A program made the translations under genes and the position numbers. Positions 18,251 to 27,235 of a stretch of 64,000 nucleotides of DNA are shown in pieces (positions within the stretch are counted from its first letter, which is position 1; each line of letters begins with the position of its first letter). Location: NCBI RefSeq assembly GCF_038592985.1, contig NZ_CP151951.1, positions 2,285,001-2,349,000 on the forward strand, given 5' to 3'. The notes beneath the pieces were generated by a model. That model was not told the origin of the DNA and did not search any database. It saw only the letters and a list, made by a program, of their open reading frames with translations. Source of the stretch: Paenibacillus sp. FSL R10-2782 (GTDB lineage Bacteria; Bacillota; Bacilli; Paenibacillales; Paenibacillaceae).

Positions 18251-19255
18251 ATGGGTAGAAAGCTGAAATGGGGAATTTTAGGCACTGCGGAGATTGCCAA
18301 AATTGCTGTAATTCCGGCGATTCAGCAATCCGAGCGCGGAGAAGTACTTGGAATTGCTAGTCGCAATGCGGATAAATCCGCTGAGGCCGCCCAGGAGTTC
18401 GATATTCCGAAAAGCTATGGAAGTTACGAGGAATTGTTGGCTGATCCCGAAATCGGGGCGGTGTACATCCCGTTGCCGAACCATCTGCATGAAGAGTGGA
18501 CGATCAGGGCCGCGGAAGCGGGGAAGCACGTTTTGTGCGAAAAACCATCCTCTCTTAGCTCAGCCGGGACAAGCCGCATGATTGAGGCATGTAAAAATGC
18601 AGGAGTCATTTTTGCAGAAGCTTTTATGTATCGCTATCATCCGAAGCATCGAAGAATTAAGGAAATCATCAATAGCGGGGAAATTGGCGACATTCGCGGC
18701 ATTCATTGCACATTCACGTTCAACAATGCCGATCAGGCAGATAATGTGCGCTTCAATAAAAGCATGGGCGGTGGATCGTTGTACGATGCAGGCGTATATC
18801 CGATTTCGGCGGCCCGTATGTACTTGGACCGGGAGCCGGAGGCGGTGACAGTACATGCTTTATTTTCACCAGAGCATGACAATGTCGATATGATGGCATC
18901 CGGTCTGCTGGAATTTCCGGGCGGGGTGAACCTTACCTTCGATTGTGGCATGTGGGCAGCGGACCGTTCTAATATGGAGGTTCTGGGTAGCAAAGGGACG
19001 ATTGCGATGCCTAAAATGTTCGGCTGGGAAAGGTCATCTGTCGTACCGCAAATTTTCGTCCATGTCGGCTCGGTTACACGCGAGGAAAGACTTAAAGGCT
19101 ACAATTCCTTTGAGCTGCAAGCGGATGCTTTTGCCAAAGCGGTGCTTGACGGTGTTCCGTTGCCATATGAACCTGAAGACGCGGTAAGCAATATGAAGGT
19201 GATCGACGCTTGTATCGAGTCGGCCCGCAGCCGGAAACGGGTAGAGATCGGATAA
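18251..19255 (+). CDS. Gfo/Idh/MocA family NAD(P)-dependent oxidoreductase
   Basis: 334 residues. The N-terminal Rossmann domain begins KLKWGILGTAEIA; the family's EKP motif is in HVLCEKPSSLS, and the C-terminal domain has GGGSLYDAGVYPISAARM. Such enzymes oxidise sugars or inositols; the substrate is unknown. Start at ATG 18251 (AAAGGA eight bases upstream), with ATGs at 18242 and 18248 as alternatives. It is 19 bp after the RTP-like gene, so the two are probably cotranscribed. Confidence 0.85.
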   Translation: MGRKLKWGILGTAEIAKIAVIPAIQQSERGEVLGIASRNADKSAEAAQEFDIPKSYGSYEELLADPEIGAVYIPLPNHLHEEWTIRAAEAGKHVLCEKPSSLSSAGTSRMIEACKNAGVIFAEAFMYRYHPKHRRIKEIINSGEIGDIRGIHCTFTFNNADQADNVRFNKSMGGGSLYDAGVYPISAARMYLDREPEAVTVHALFSPEHDNVDMMASGLLEFPGGVNLTFDCGMWAADRSNMEVLGSKGTIAMPKMFGWERSSVVPQIFVHVGSVTREERLKGYNSFELQADAFAKAVLDGVPLPYEPEDAVSNMKVIDACIESARSRKRVEIG

Positions 19256-19283
19256 ACCGGATAAACGAGTCCTCAGAAAGCAT

Positions 19284-19319
19284 AAAAAGCAGCCTGTCAC
19301 AGGGACAAGCTGCTTTTTT
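19284..19319 (+). terminator. Terminator after the oxidoreductase gene
   Basis: AAAAAGCAGC (19284-19293) pairs with GCTGCTTTTT (19309-19318), with GTC/GAC pairing within, ending in T's. Confidence 0.85.
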
Positions 19320-19532
19320 AGATAAACGAATACCTAGGCATACAGAGAAGCATGAAGTCTTCAACGATTATGGCTCATGATTATATCTCCCCTTCGTAGT
19401 CTGAATGGATCTATACATACTGTGCGTATGCTCTTTTATACCCGCTCACAGGACTGGGCAATCAGCAGAGACTTTTATTCCCGACGTAGAATGTGATATA
19501 AAAAGAATAGTGTGTTAAGGAGGGAATAACCG

Positions 19533-19910
19533 ATGGATGAACATATGAAGCGTCGTCTGGATAAGCAAAAGCAGTTGTTTAAGCAACTGGGAATTCAACT
19601 GGACGCGCTCTCTATCCATGAAAAACAGTTTAAAAATAAAATGCGCGGCTATGATCCTGATGAGGTGGACGCCTTTCTGGATGAAGTGATAAAGGATTAT
19701 GAACGCTTCTATGCGAACATAGCCGATCTGATGGACAAGTGGCAGGAGCAGCAGGCAACCATACGTGATTTGAAAAACGCACCCAAGCCTGCCGCCGATT
19801 ATAACGCACTTGACCGACGCCAGTTGGAGGACATCGTTAAGCAACTGGAGTATAGCGTCCGCCAGCTAAAGGTGCGAGTACGCCCTGAAAATGACTATTT
19901 TCCGGAGTAA
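19533..19910 (+). CDS. DivIVA-domain protein
   Basis: 125 residues. The DivIVA lipid-binding N-domain signature is seen in FKNKMRGYDPDEVDAFLDEV, preceded by a basic helical segment and followed by predicted coiled coil. It is short, like GpsB-type adaptors that link division or growth machinery to the membrane, but it carries about 30 extra residues before the DivIVA box. AAGGAGGGA precedes the ATG. Confidence 0.8.
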   Translation: MDEHMKRRLDKQKQLFKQLGIQLDALSIHEKQFKNKMRGYDPDEVDAFLDEVIKDYERFYANIADLMDKWQEQQATIRDLKNAPKPAADYNALDRRQLEDIVKQLEYSVRQLKVRVRPENDYFPE

Positions 19911-20009
19911 GGTGCAGTAAGCGCTGTGTCGGTGCCTCTCATTGTGGTATGATGAAACTATGCATATGTACACAAATATTAATGAGGCACACATATAAAG
20001 GTGGTTAAC

Positions 20010-20444
20010 ATGAGTACCCATTTTTCCGTTAGTATCCATTGTCTGCTTCTTCTGGCTGAAGGAGCGCCGGAGCGGATGACTTCGACACTTGTCGCTTCCA
20101 GTATCAATACGAATCCGGTGGTTGTTAGAAGAATCATGAGCCGGCTCAAGCAAGCTGGTCTGGTTGATTCCTCACCAGGAGCACGGGGCTTTCGTCTGAG
20201 CATGTCCAGTTCAAATATTAATCTTAAAATGATATATGAAGCGACCAAAGACGACGGTCCGCTGTTCGCTATCCATAGTGACAGCAATCACAATTGCGAG
20301 GTAGGTAAGAACATCGACGCTTTGCTAGACGGATTATATACCGTAGCAGAGCAGAAAATACAGGCGTTTTTCGAAACGGTTACGCTGCGGGATCTGGAGC
20401 AGGGGCTTCAGCAGCGGGTTGAGCAGCAGAGCCCATCCGTGTAA
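20010..20444 (+). CDS. Rrf2-family transcriptional regulator
   Basis: 144 residues with the Rrf2 winged helix (FSVSIHCLLLLAEGAP, VVVRRIMSRLKQAGLVDSSP). The three-cysteine iron-sulfur motif of IscR is absent; a single Cys remains (NHNCEVGKN), so it is more like YwnA-type members that do not carry a cluster. ATG 20010 follows AAAGGTGG; a GTG 9 bases earlier is in frame but overlaps the ribosome site. It begins a run of three same-direction genes (regulator, phosphoesterase, 2Fe-2S protein). Confidence 0.85.
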   Translation: MSTHFSVSIHCLLLLAEGAPERMTSTLVASSINTNPVVVRRIMSRLKQAGLVDSSPGARGFRLSMSSSNINLKMIYEATKDDGPLFAIHSDSNHNCEVGKNIDALLDGLYTVAEQKIQAFFETVTLRDLEQGLQQRVEQQSPSV

Positions 20445-20467
20445 AGACGCTGGTAAGGAGAAATGCT

Positions 20468-20971
20468 ATGAAAATCATCGTACTTTCAGATACTCATATG
20501 CCGCACCGAGGAAAAGCGCTTCCTGGTCGGCTTGTACAGGAGCTCAAAGGCAGCGATCTCATTCTCCATGCTGGAGACTGGACGGATTGGTTCGTATATG
20601 AAAGGCTATCCGAATTTGCACCTGTGCAAGGGATTGCCGGAAACAATGATGGAGTAGACATCGTAGAGCGTCTGGGCTATCAAAAAATCGTTGAAGTCGA
20701 GGGCAAACGGATCGGCATGGTCCACGGTCACGGCTGGCGCGGCTCGACAGAGAATATCGCACTGAATACGTTTAAGGGAGAAACGCTGGATTGCCTGATT
20801 TACGGACATTCGCATATTCCAGTTGTCAAAAAGTTGGACGGCTTGCTCGTTCTCAATCCCGGATCTCCGACAGACAAGCGCGGCGAGGACGAATATTCAT
20901 TTATCGTGCTGACGATTGAAGACGGGCAGATGGATGCACAGCTTGTTCTTTATCCAGATAAGCATGAATAA
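20468..20971 (+). CDS. Metallophosphoesterase, YfcE/MJ0936 type
   Basis: 167 residues with the calcineurin-like metal-binding motifs in order: SDTH, GDW, GNND, VHGHG, YGHSH. Members are Mn-dependent phosphodiesterases on small substrates; the natural substrate is not known. It starts 23 bp after the Rrf2 gene with AAGGAG upstream and is probably in its operon. Confidence 0.88.
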   Translation: MKIIVLSDTHMPHRGKALPGRLVQELKGSDLILHAGDWTDWFVYERLSEFAPVQGIAGNNDGVDIVERLGYQKIVEVEGKRIGMVHGHGWRGSTENIALNTFKGETLDCLIYGHSHIPVVKKLDGLLVLNPGSPTDKRGEDEYSFIVLTIEDGQMDAQLVLYPDKHE

Positions 20972-21000
20972 ACCAACAACCGTTGATTAAAGGGGAAGCT

Positions 21001-21309
21001 ATGGCTATTTTTGAATTGGAACCGATGAAGCATCATGTGTTGATCTGTAATGGAGGCACGTGTATGCGGCATGAAGGTGAAGAAGTTACACAAGCAATTC
21101 GGGATGAAATCCGTGAACAAAACGCAGAGGCTTATATTCATACGACCAGAACTCGCTGTAATGGCCGTTGTCACGATGCTGCGGTTGTGATCGTATACCC
21201 TCAAGGGGACTGGTATGGTCAGATGACGCCTGCTGCGGGTACAGAATTGGTGCAGAAGCTTGTAGCAGGAGAGAAGCTGAAACCACATCTTTTTCACACA
21301 ACCAACTGA
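21001..21309 (+). CDS. Thioredoxin-like 2Fe-2S ferredoxin domain protein
   Basis: 102 residues. Four cysteines in the order CNGGTC and CNGRC, near VVIVYPQGDWYGQM, match thioredoxin-fold 2Fe-2S ferredoxins. A role in electron transfer is inferred. ATG 21001 has AAGGGGA upstream. Follows the phosphoesterase by 29 bp. Confidence 0.78.
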   Translation: MAIFELEPMKHHVLICNGGTCMRHEGEEVTQAIRDEIREQNAEAYIHTTRTRCNGRCHDAAVVIVYPQGDWYGQMTPAAGTELVQKLVAGEKLKPHLFHTTN

Positions 21310-21448
21310 ATCAATTTCATAATACCCTCAGTAGTTTTAATAAAGAGTACATATAGATCAAAATGGTTTAGTTTGTCTATATGTAGTATACATTTTGTTA
21401 GCTTAATCATTTATGAAATGGATTCAACTATAAATAAAAACGTGAGAA

Positions 21449-21480
21449 GAGAAAATCTTTGTGGAGATTTTCTCTTTTTT
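21449..21480 (+). terminator. Terminator
   Basis: GAGAAAATC (21449-21457) pairs with GATTTTCTC (21466-21474), followed by six T's. It closes the Rrf2 operon. Confidence 0.85.
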
Positions 21481-21549
21481 GCGTTTAATCCCTGTTCTGA
21501 AAGGTAAAAGTATACTGTGGACACCAATTCGATAGGGAGGGAAGCGAAA

Positions 21550-21681
21550 ATGCCCCCATTTGACGATGACCTGCACCATCAGGAACAACCCGTAAATCGG
21601 GATCACGCTGAGCAGTATCCAACGGAGCAGGAGAGCTTGTTCGATCCATTTGAAAGTGAACAGAATGGCTGCGTATCATGA
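21550..21681 (+). CDS. 43-residue acidic hypothetical protein
   Basis: ATG with GGGAGGG eight bases upstream. The product is rich in Asp, Glu, Gln and His (starts MPPFDDDLHHQEQ, has LFDPFESEQ) and has no hydrophobic segment. I do not recognise it. It lies between a terminator and the nitroreductase promoter, so it is its own short unit. Confidence 0.45.
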   Translation: MPPFDDDLHHQEQPVNRDHAEQYPTEQESLFDPFESEQNGCVS

Positions 21682-21715
21682 ATCAAGGAACTGGTAATAT
21701 TTAAAAAGAAATCTC

Positions 21716-21744
21716 TTGACCTTAAGACAAATACAATATATATT
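21716..21744 (+). promoter_or_regulatory. Sigma-A-type promoter of the nitroreductase gene
   Basis: TTGACC (21716-21721), 17-bp spacer, TATATT (21739-21744), placed 43 bp before the nitroreductase ATG. Confidence 0.7.
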
Positions 21745-21786
21745 TAGTTACGAAAAGTAATTAATTTTTCTCAGGAGGTAACAAAA

Positions 21787-22389
21787 ATGGCTAAAGATTT
21801 CTTCACAGCTCTGAAAGAAAGACGCTCCTATTACGGTATTAGCAAAGAACAAGTAATTTCCGACCAACGGATTCAAGAGATTGTAGAGGAAGCTGTTAAA
21901 TATACACCTACCTCTTTCAACTCCCAAACCTCACGTGCAGTTGTACTGCTCGGTGAGCATCATGACAAACTGTGGAATATCACAGAAAATATTTTGCGCG
22001 AAGTTGTAGGCAATGAAGAGCAATTCAAATCTACTGCTGAGAAAATGAACGGCTTCCGTAGCGGTTACGGTACTGTATTGTTCTTTGAAGACAACAATGT
22101 AGTGGCTGGATTACAACAACAATTTGAAGCTTATGCGGACAATTTCCCAATCTGGTCTAACCAATCCAGCGGCATGCTGCAATTGGTTGTATGGACAGCT
22201 TTGGAGCAAGAAGGACTGGGCGCATCCCTTCAGCATTACAATCCTTTGATTGACGAAAAAGTGAAAAATGAATGGAATATTCCTGAGCATTGGAAGTTGA
22301 TTGCTGAATTGCCATTCGGTAAACCGACATTCCAACCAGGTGAAAAAGAATTCCAACCTATTGAAGAACGCGTAAAAACGTTTAAATAA
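21787..22389 (+). CDS. Nitroreductase family protein
   Basis: 200 residues, FMN-dependent fold of the fungal Frm2/HBN1-like group. FFTALKERRSYYGISKE is the N-terminal FMN phosphate contact region, with YTPTSFNSQTSR next and SGMLQLVVWTALEQEGLG the helix near the active site. It would reduce nitro compounds or quinones with NAD(P)H. It has a strong AGGAGGT ribosome site and its own promoter and terminator. Confidence 0.88.
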   Translation: MAKDFFTALKERRSYYGISKEQVISDQRIQEIVEEAVKYTPTSFNSQTSRAVVLLGEHHDKLWNITENILREVVGNEEQFKSTAEKMNGFRSGYGTVLFFEDNNVVAGLQQQFEAYADNFPIWSNQSSGMLQLVVWTALEQEGLGASLQHYNPLIDEKVKNEWNIPEHWKLIAELPFGKPTFQPGEKEFQPIEERVKTFK

Positions 22390-22429
22390 GCCAGACGATG
22401 CTACGATGATTCAGGTTTGGCCTGCAAAA

Positions 22430-22457
22430 AGCACTGTGGATTTCCACAGTGTTTTTT
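22430..22457 (+). terminator. Terminator after the nitroreductase gene
   Basis: CACTGTGGA (22432-22440) pairs with TCCACAGTG (22443-22451), then six T's. Confidence 0.9.
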
Positions 22458-22616
22458 GCTATTCCATTTTTAAGGAGTGAGCTTCTGGATATGTACTTTT
22501 TTCTTTTTTTGTGAAAGGGATGATTCAGGGGTTAATTCAGGCGGAAGCGGGTGATGCTACGTTTAAATTTGTATGAGAGGGTTACATAGGTGTTATTGAT
22601 GAGGGAGGAAAAATAT

Positions 22617-23540
22617 ATGCCATATGATTGCATTATTGTTGGCGGAGGGATTGCCGGGCTGCAAGCAGCCATTCAATTGGGAAGATATAGCAGTCATCGG
22701 GTTCTGGTGATTGATTCGGGCTATGGTCGGTCCACATTGTGTCATCAGTATCATAATATTTTGGGCTTTCCTGACGGGATTTCAGGTGAAGACCTGCGAC
22801 GGCTTGGACGTCATGAGGCCACGAAGCTAGGAACTGAATTTGTTGAAGGTAAGGCGGTGAAAGCTGCCAAGAGAGATGAGCTTTTTGCCATTCAAGTGGA
22901 AGAGGGAACGGTGTATTCCTCAAAGACGCTGCTGCTGGCAACGGGGCTGACCGATCGTTTTCCAAAGCTGGAGGGGCTTTTGGGCTGCTTGGGCAATAGT
23001 GTGTATGTCTGCCCGGACTGTGACGGATACGAGATTCAAGATCGCAGTACGGTTGTGTTGGGGGCGGGAAAAGCCGGAGCTTCCATGGCTCTGATTTTAT
23101 CGGCGCGTACGGACCACCTGATTTATGTGAACCATGATCGTTCAGAGGTGCCGGACGAGTTGATGATGAAGCTGTGCGAGAACGGAATTGGATACAAGGA
23201 GGAGATTATTTCCAGGATCATGATCGAGGAACCGGGACATTTTGAAGGAGTTCAATTGGCTAATGGAGAGGTTGTTCGGGCAGAGCGAGGCTTTTTAGCC
23301 TTTGGAGGCAACCATGTCCATTCAGAGCTGGCCGAGCAGTTGGGCGTGCACTTGCTGGATAACAAGCATATTGAGACTCATCCACGAAGTAAAATGACCA
23401 ATGTAGAGAATGTATGGGTAGCCGGAGATTTGGGAGCGCATGCTGAGCAAGCGACTGTTGCGATGGGAGAAGGAGCAATGTCAGCAATCTGGATACACAA
23501 AGTATTATCCGGTATGAAAACAAAAATATCGCAGCTCTAA
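22617..23540 (+). CDS. Thioredoxin-reductase-like NAD(P)/FAD oxidoreductase
   Basis: 307 residues. FAD-binding GxGxxG is seen in IIVGGGIAGLQAAI, the NAD(P)-binding site in VLGAGKAGAS, and the redox pair in VCPDCDGYE, the CxxC position of thioredoxin reductases. ATLGLTD-like and VWVAGDLGAHAEQ segments complete the FAD site. ATG 22617 has GAGGGAGG upstream; the in-frame start 27 bp earlier lacks one. The partner is not evident; the main TrxB is probably elsewhere. Confidence 0.85.
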   Translation: MPYDCIIVGGGIAGLQAAIQLGRYSSHRVLVIDSGYGRSTLCHQYHNILGFPDGISGEDLRRLGRHEATKLGTEFVEGKAVKAAKRDELFAIQVEEGTVYSSKTLLLATGLTDRFPKLEGLLGCLGNSVYVCPDCDGYEIQDRSTVVLGAGKAGASMALILSARTDHLIYVNHDRSEVPDELMMKLCENGIGYKEEIISRIMIEEPGHFEGVQLANGEVVRAERGFLAFGGNHVHSELAEQLGVHLLDNKHIETHPRSKMTNVENVWVAGDLGAHAEQATVAMGEGAMSAIWIHKVLSGMKTKISQL

Positions 23541-23548
23541 GAGCTGCG
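23530..23548. terminator. Short inverted repeat between convergent genes
   Basis: CGCAGCTC (23530-23537) and GAGCTGCG (23541-23548) flank the stop codon of the flavoprotein gene, next to the stop of the convergent YneQ-like gene. A bidirectional terminator is plausible, although no long T-run is present. Confidence 0.5.
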
Positions 23549-23550
23549 GT

Positions 23551-23880
23551 TTACAACGGTGGACGTGTACCTGTGTGAAAATGAAGGCCGAAGCGTTCCA
23601 ATTGCTCGCTCATGCCATACTTGCGCAAAATTTCCGTTTGTTTGTTGCCGATCAGGTCAAAATGGGGATAGGGCTGACGCTGGTGAATATATTGGGGGTC
23701 TAATCCATTATGGCTGCACCATAAACGCAGCTTGTCCAAATTGGAACAACCCACCTTGGTTACGGTTGTAATACCTGGAAAACGATCATCCAGCCAGTAA
23801 TGAGTCAGATAAGCAATTTCGCCGCGACTGACCTCTCTTTTCCAGGCTGAAAGCTCCTGTCGGTTAATACCAAACGCCAT
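23551..23880 (-). CDS. YneQ-like conserved protein
   Basis: 109 residues from the ATG at 23880, which has AAGGAAGG nine bases upstream; ATG 23889 lies inside that site. MAFGINRQEL, FLTHYW-like YLTHYWLDDRFPG, TVTKVGCSNL and PHFDLIGNKQ agree with Bacillus YneQ as I recall it. The function of this family is unknown. Confidence 0.7.
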   Translation of the reverse strand: MAFGINRQELSAWKREVSRGEIAYLTHYWLDDRFPGITTVTKVGCSNLDKLRLWCSHNGLDPQYIHQRQPYPHFDLIGNKQTEILRKYGMSEQLERFGLHFHTGTRPPL

Positions 23881-23983
23881 CGAGTTCATCCTTCCTTGGT
23901 TTCTTCCGAAATCATGAGTGTCGGAGGCGTACCATTATTTTCGTATTATTGCCCTGTATTACGCTTCCTAAAGGGTAACACAA

Positions 23984-24016
23984 TAACAGGAGACCGTGTA
24001 TGACGAGCTCCTGTTA
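23984..24016 (-). terminator. Terminator of the hxlR-type gene
   Basis: TAACAGGAG (23984-23992) and CTCCTGTTA (24008-24016) form a 9-bp stem just past the stop of the minus-strand regulator; the sequence beyond it on that strand is T-rich. Confidence 0.6.
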
Positions 24017-24020
24017 GCGG

Positions 24021-24341
24021 TTAGAGCCATCTTTCGGCCCAGATCTCTACACCATTCAATGCATCACCGAGCTCCTTACCCTTGCGGGTCAGCGAATACT
24101 CGGTGCGCACGGGCCGCTCTGTAATGACATGGCGAAGGATCAGGCCGCTAAGTTCCAACTCTTTAATGCGTTCATTCAGCATACGTTTGCTAAGATCAGG
24201 TATAGAAACATGAATTTCACTGAATCGTTTGGGATGTTCCATCAAAGTATGGATGATGAGAGCGGTCCATTTTTTGCTGATGATCTGAAAGGACTGTTCC
24301 ACCTTGCCGCACAAAAGCTTAGGCTGCCTGTCGTCGCTCAT
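24021..24341 (-). CDS. HxlR-family winged-helix regulator
   Basis: 106 residues. KKWTALIIHTLMEHPKRFSE and LSKRMLNERIKELELSGLI are the HxlR DNA-binding core, with the single N-terminal Cys (KLLCGKVEQ) that senses electrophiles in YodB-type members. Start at MSDDRQ, 24341, has GAGGGGA upstream; the frame is open further up but with no ribosome site. It is divergent from zwf and has operator-like repeats upstream, so autorepression is likely. Confidence 0.85.
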   Translation of the reverse strand: MSDDRQPKLLCGKVEQSFQIISKKWTALIIHTLMEHPKRFSEIHVSIPDLSKRMLNERIKELELSGLILRHVITERPVRTEYSLTRKGKELGDALNGVEIWAERWL

Positions 24342-24376
24342 CTGAATCCCCTCAATTTCATTGGTTGTTTTAAACA

Positions 24377-24412
24377 GTATACTAAAAGTAACTCTGTTTA
24401 CCAATAGTAACT
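24377..24412. promoter_or_regulatory. Candidate HxlR/YodB-type operator
   Basis: TTACCAATAGTAA (24398-24410) is an inverted repeat TTAC/GTAA that resembles the YodB box TACTATTTGTAAGTA on the other strand. AGTAACT occurs twice, at 24387-24393 and 24406-24412, 19 bp apart, and the palindrome AGTATACT lies at 24377-24384. It is just upstream of the HxlR gene. Binding is inferred. Confidence 0.5.
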
Positions 24413-24535
24413 ATCTTGGCTTGTGTCAACTGTGACATTTTTAACAGTTTTTTCTCATTCCTTACGTCAATCATACCACAGAAAACGTTATCATTACAGG
24501 AAATATCGAATGTTCACGATTTCGCTAAAATTTGA

Positions 24536-24565
24536 TTGACTCGCCCCTTATTTTGGGTGTATTAT
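24536..24565 (+). promoter_or_regulatory. Promoter of zwf
   Basis: TTGACT (24536-24541), 18-bp spacer, TATTAT (24560-24565), about 69 bp before the zwf start. Confidence 0.6.
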
Positions 24566-24633
24566 GGGTTACGTTAATTCCTCAGGTAACTTTTAATAAC
24601 CTCATCTTTTATAATGGGAAGAAGGAATAATTC

Positions 24634-26136
24634 ATGGATTCAATGACTTTTGTCTTATTTGGAGCGACAGGGGATTTGGCTAAACGTAAAATCTACCCTG
24701 CCTTGTATAATTTGTTTGTCGAAGGTAAAATTCCGGCTTCCTTTTCTGTAATTGGTATGGGGCGTCGTGAAGTGGCTGACGAACAGTTTCAAAGTAACGT
24801 AGAACAATCCATTAAGGATTTTTCCAGGCACGTGAATAATGACCGTGCACAGATGGATCAGTTCTTGAGCGCTTTCCGCTACAGTGCATTGAACGTCAAT
24901 CACCCTGAAGACTATAAAAAGCTGTTGCAGCTTGCTGAGCAACGTGAAAATGACTTGGGAATTCCGGGGAACCGCATGTTTTACTTATCGGTGGCACCGG
25001 AATTTTTTGATGTGATTGCCCTCAACATCCGGGAAAGCGGTTTGGCTGAAACGAAGGGCTGGAAACGGCTTATTATCGAAAAACCATTCGGACATGATCT
25101 GGAATCGGCACGTGAGCTGAATGATCGCTTAAGCAGAACGTTTGCCGAGGATGAAATTTATCGTATTGACCATTACCTGGGTAAGCCGATGGTGCAAAAT
25201 CTTGAAGCCTTGAAATTTGCTAATCCATTGCTTCAGGGTGTGTGGAACAATCAATATATTGCCAATGTGCAAATTACCGCTTCCGAAACTGTAGGCGTCG
25301 AGGAACGCGCAGGATATTATGATCACTCCGGAGCTATTCGGGACATGGTGCAGAATCACATGCTGCAAGTGCTAATGATGGCGGCTATGAATAAGCCGGG
25401 GCATGTAACGGCAGATCAGGTGCGTGACGAAAAAAGCAAGGTTATGGAGGCGTTGCGTGCGCTTGATCCTTCCGATATTGCTTCCAGCGTGGTGAGAGGC
25501 CAATACACGAACGGTGAGATTAACGGAAAAGCAGTTCCTTCCTATAAAGAAGAGCCGGACATTGGACCGGACTCACAAAATGATACTTTCATTTCAGCTC
25601 GTCTGTGGATTGACAATGAGCAATGGTCAGGTGTGCCGTTCTATATTCGCACAGGCAAACGCATGAAGGAAAAATCTACACGTATCGTCGTGGAATTTAA
25701 AAAGGATAGCACAGACCCGTATGCGGCTCAAGGACAGCCTTCCGAGCCGAACTTGCTTACGATTCATGTGAACCCGGATGAAAAGGTAACACTGCGTCTG
25801 AACAGTAAGGACCCGCTGAATAACGGTCAACTGGAGACGGTGCTGATGAATTACACATCAGAGGCCAAGGAAGTACCGGAAGCTTATGAGCGCCTCATCT
25901 TTGATGCGCTGCGCGGCGACTCCACCTATTTCGCCCACTGGAATGAAGTTGAGCTTTCATGGATGTGGGTACAGCCAGTGCTGGAAGCATTTGCTCGCGG
26001 CGAAGTTCCGCTTCATACGTATGCGGCAGGCTCCTACGGTCCAGAGGCTTCTGACCAATTGTTGGAGGAACAGGGCTTTACATGGTGGCTGGATCAAAAG
26101 TCAGAACGTTCTGAAAAAGCGGTTGTTCGTTCGTAA
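24634..26136 (+). CDS. zwf: Glucose-6-phosphate 1-dehydrogenase
   Basis: 500 residues, normal length. First step of the oxidative pentose phosphate pathway: glucose 6-phosphate to 6-phosphogluconolactone with NADP. The coenzyme motif FGATGDLAKRKIYPALYNLF is at the N-terminus, and the substrate-binding active site RIDHYLGKPMVQN carries the catalytic His and Lys. A ribosome site GAAGGA precedes the ATG. gnd follows 57 bp later in the same direction. Confidence 0.97.
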   Translation: MDSMTFVLFGATGDLAKRKIYPALYNLFVEGKIPASFSVIGMGRREVADEQFQSNVEQSIKDFSRHVNNDRAQMDQFLSAFRYSALNVNHPEDYKKLLQLAEQRENDLGIPGNRMFYLSVAPEFFDVIALNIRESGLAETKGWKRLIIEKPFGHDLESARELNDRLSRTFAEDEIYRIDHYLGKPMVQNLEALKFANPLLQGVWNNQYIANVQITASETVGVEERAGYYDHSGAIRDMVQNHMLQVLMMAAMNKPGHVTADQVRDEKSKVMEALRALDPSDIASSVVRGQYTNGEINGKAVPSYKEEPDIGPDSQNDTFISARLWIDNEQWSGVPFYIRTGKRMKEKSTRIVVEFKKDSTDPYAAQGQPSEPNLLTIHVNPDEKVTLRLNSKDPLNNGQLETVLMNYTSEAKEVPEAYERLIFDALRGDSTYFAHWNEVELSWMWVQPVLEAFARGEVPLHTYAAGSYGPEASDQLLEEQGFTWWLDQKSERSEKAVVRS

Positions 26137-26193
26137 ACATGTACACATCACTACATTGAGAATATATTTTTGCTACGGCAGGAGGCCTTTACA

Positions 26194-27087
26194 ATGCAAG
26201 TTGGATTAATCGGTTTGGGAAAAATGGGCTTGAACCTCGGAAAAAACTTGATCGATCACAAGCATGAAGTTGTCGCTTACGACGTCAATGCAGCAGCGAT
26301 TCAAGAAATGAAGGATTACGGTGCTACAGGTGCTTCCACACTGGAAGAGCTTGTGCAGGCGACCCAATCCCCAAGAGTACTGTGGATTATGGTTCCCCAT
26401 CAAATTGTTGATTCCGTGCTGGAGCAGCTTCAACCAATTTTGTCCAAAGGGGATATTATTATTGAAGGTGGTAACTCTCATTACAAAGAGTCGATTGCTC
26501 GTCATGCCCGTCTGAAGGAATACGGTATCAGCTTCATGGATGCCGGTACCTCCGGCGGTATGGAAGGTGCACGTAGTGGCGCTTGTTACATGATCGGCGG
26601 CGACCCGGAAGCATGGGCATTTGTTGAGCCTATTTTCCGCGACACAGCGGTGGAAAATGGTTATCTGTATGCAGGTAAATCCGGTAGCGGACATTTTCTC
26701 AAAATGGTTCACAACGGTGTGGAATATGGTATGATGGCCTCCATTGGTGAAGGCTTTGAAGTGCTGGAGAAAAGCAGCTTTGACTTCGATTATGAGCAAG
26801 TGGCACGCGTTTGGAACAACGGTTCCGTTATTCGCTCCTGGTTGATGGGCTTGACCGAGCGTGCATTTTCCAAGGATGCAAATCTGGATGAAATTCGCGG
26901 GGTTATGCACTCTTCCGGCGAAGGTAAATGGACGGTTGAGGAGGCATTGGACATTCAGGCGGCTACTCCGGTTATTGCGTTGTCCTTGCTAATGCGTTAC
27001 CGTTCTCTGGATGCAGATACGTTCAACGGGAAAGTCGTTGCCGCGCTGCGTAATGAATTTGGCGGTCATGCAGTAGAAAAGAAATAG
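26194..27087 (+). CDS. gnd: 6-phosphogluconate dehydrogenase (short, YqeC/GntZ type)
   Basis: 297 residues, the short form of the family (the long form is ~470). N-terminal VGLIGLGKMGLNLG is the Rossmann dinucleotide site; GGNSHYK and DAGTSGGMEGARSGACYMIGG are substrate contacts; KMVHNGVEYGMM contains the catalytic Lys. It decarboxylates 6-phosphogluconate to ribulose 5-phosphate. ATG 26194 follows GGAGG. With zwf it makes a pentose phosphate operon. Short forms are often NAD-preferring (family knowledge). Confidence 0.93.
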   Translation: MQVGLIGLGKMGLNLGKNLIDHKHEVVAYDVNAAAIQEMKDYGATGASTLEELVQATQSPRVLWIMVPHQIVDSVLEQLQPILSKGDIIIEGGNSHYKESIARHARLKEYGISFMDAGTSGGMEGARSGACYMIGGDPEAWAFVEPIFRDTAVENGYLYAGKSGSGHFLKMVHNGVEYGMMASIGEGFEVLEKSSFDFDYEQVARVWNNGSVIRSWLMGLTERAFSKDANLDEIRGVMHSSGEGKWTVEEALDIQAATPVIALSLLMRYRSLDADTFNGKVVAALRNEFGGHAVEKK

Positions 27088-27110
27088 TAACGATATAAGT
27101 TAGCATTGAT

Positions 27111-27134
27111 CCCCGCAGCTTCAAAACTGCGGGG
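27111..27134 (+). terminator. Stem-loop after gnd
   Basis: CCCCGCAG (27111-27118) pairs exactly with CTGCGGGG (27127-27134). The following sequence is only weakly T-rich, so termination may be partial. Confidence 0.6.
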
Positions 27135-27235
27135 ATATTGCTATATGTTCTTGGCGTGCGCTTTTTGCTTTATGCATATTTTTCCTTGTATATCCGCACA
27201 ATAGATGAAAAAGAAGGCGGAAGGATGAATAGCAT

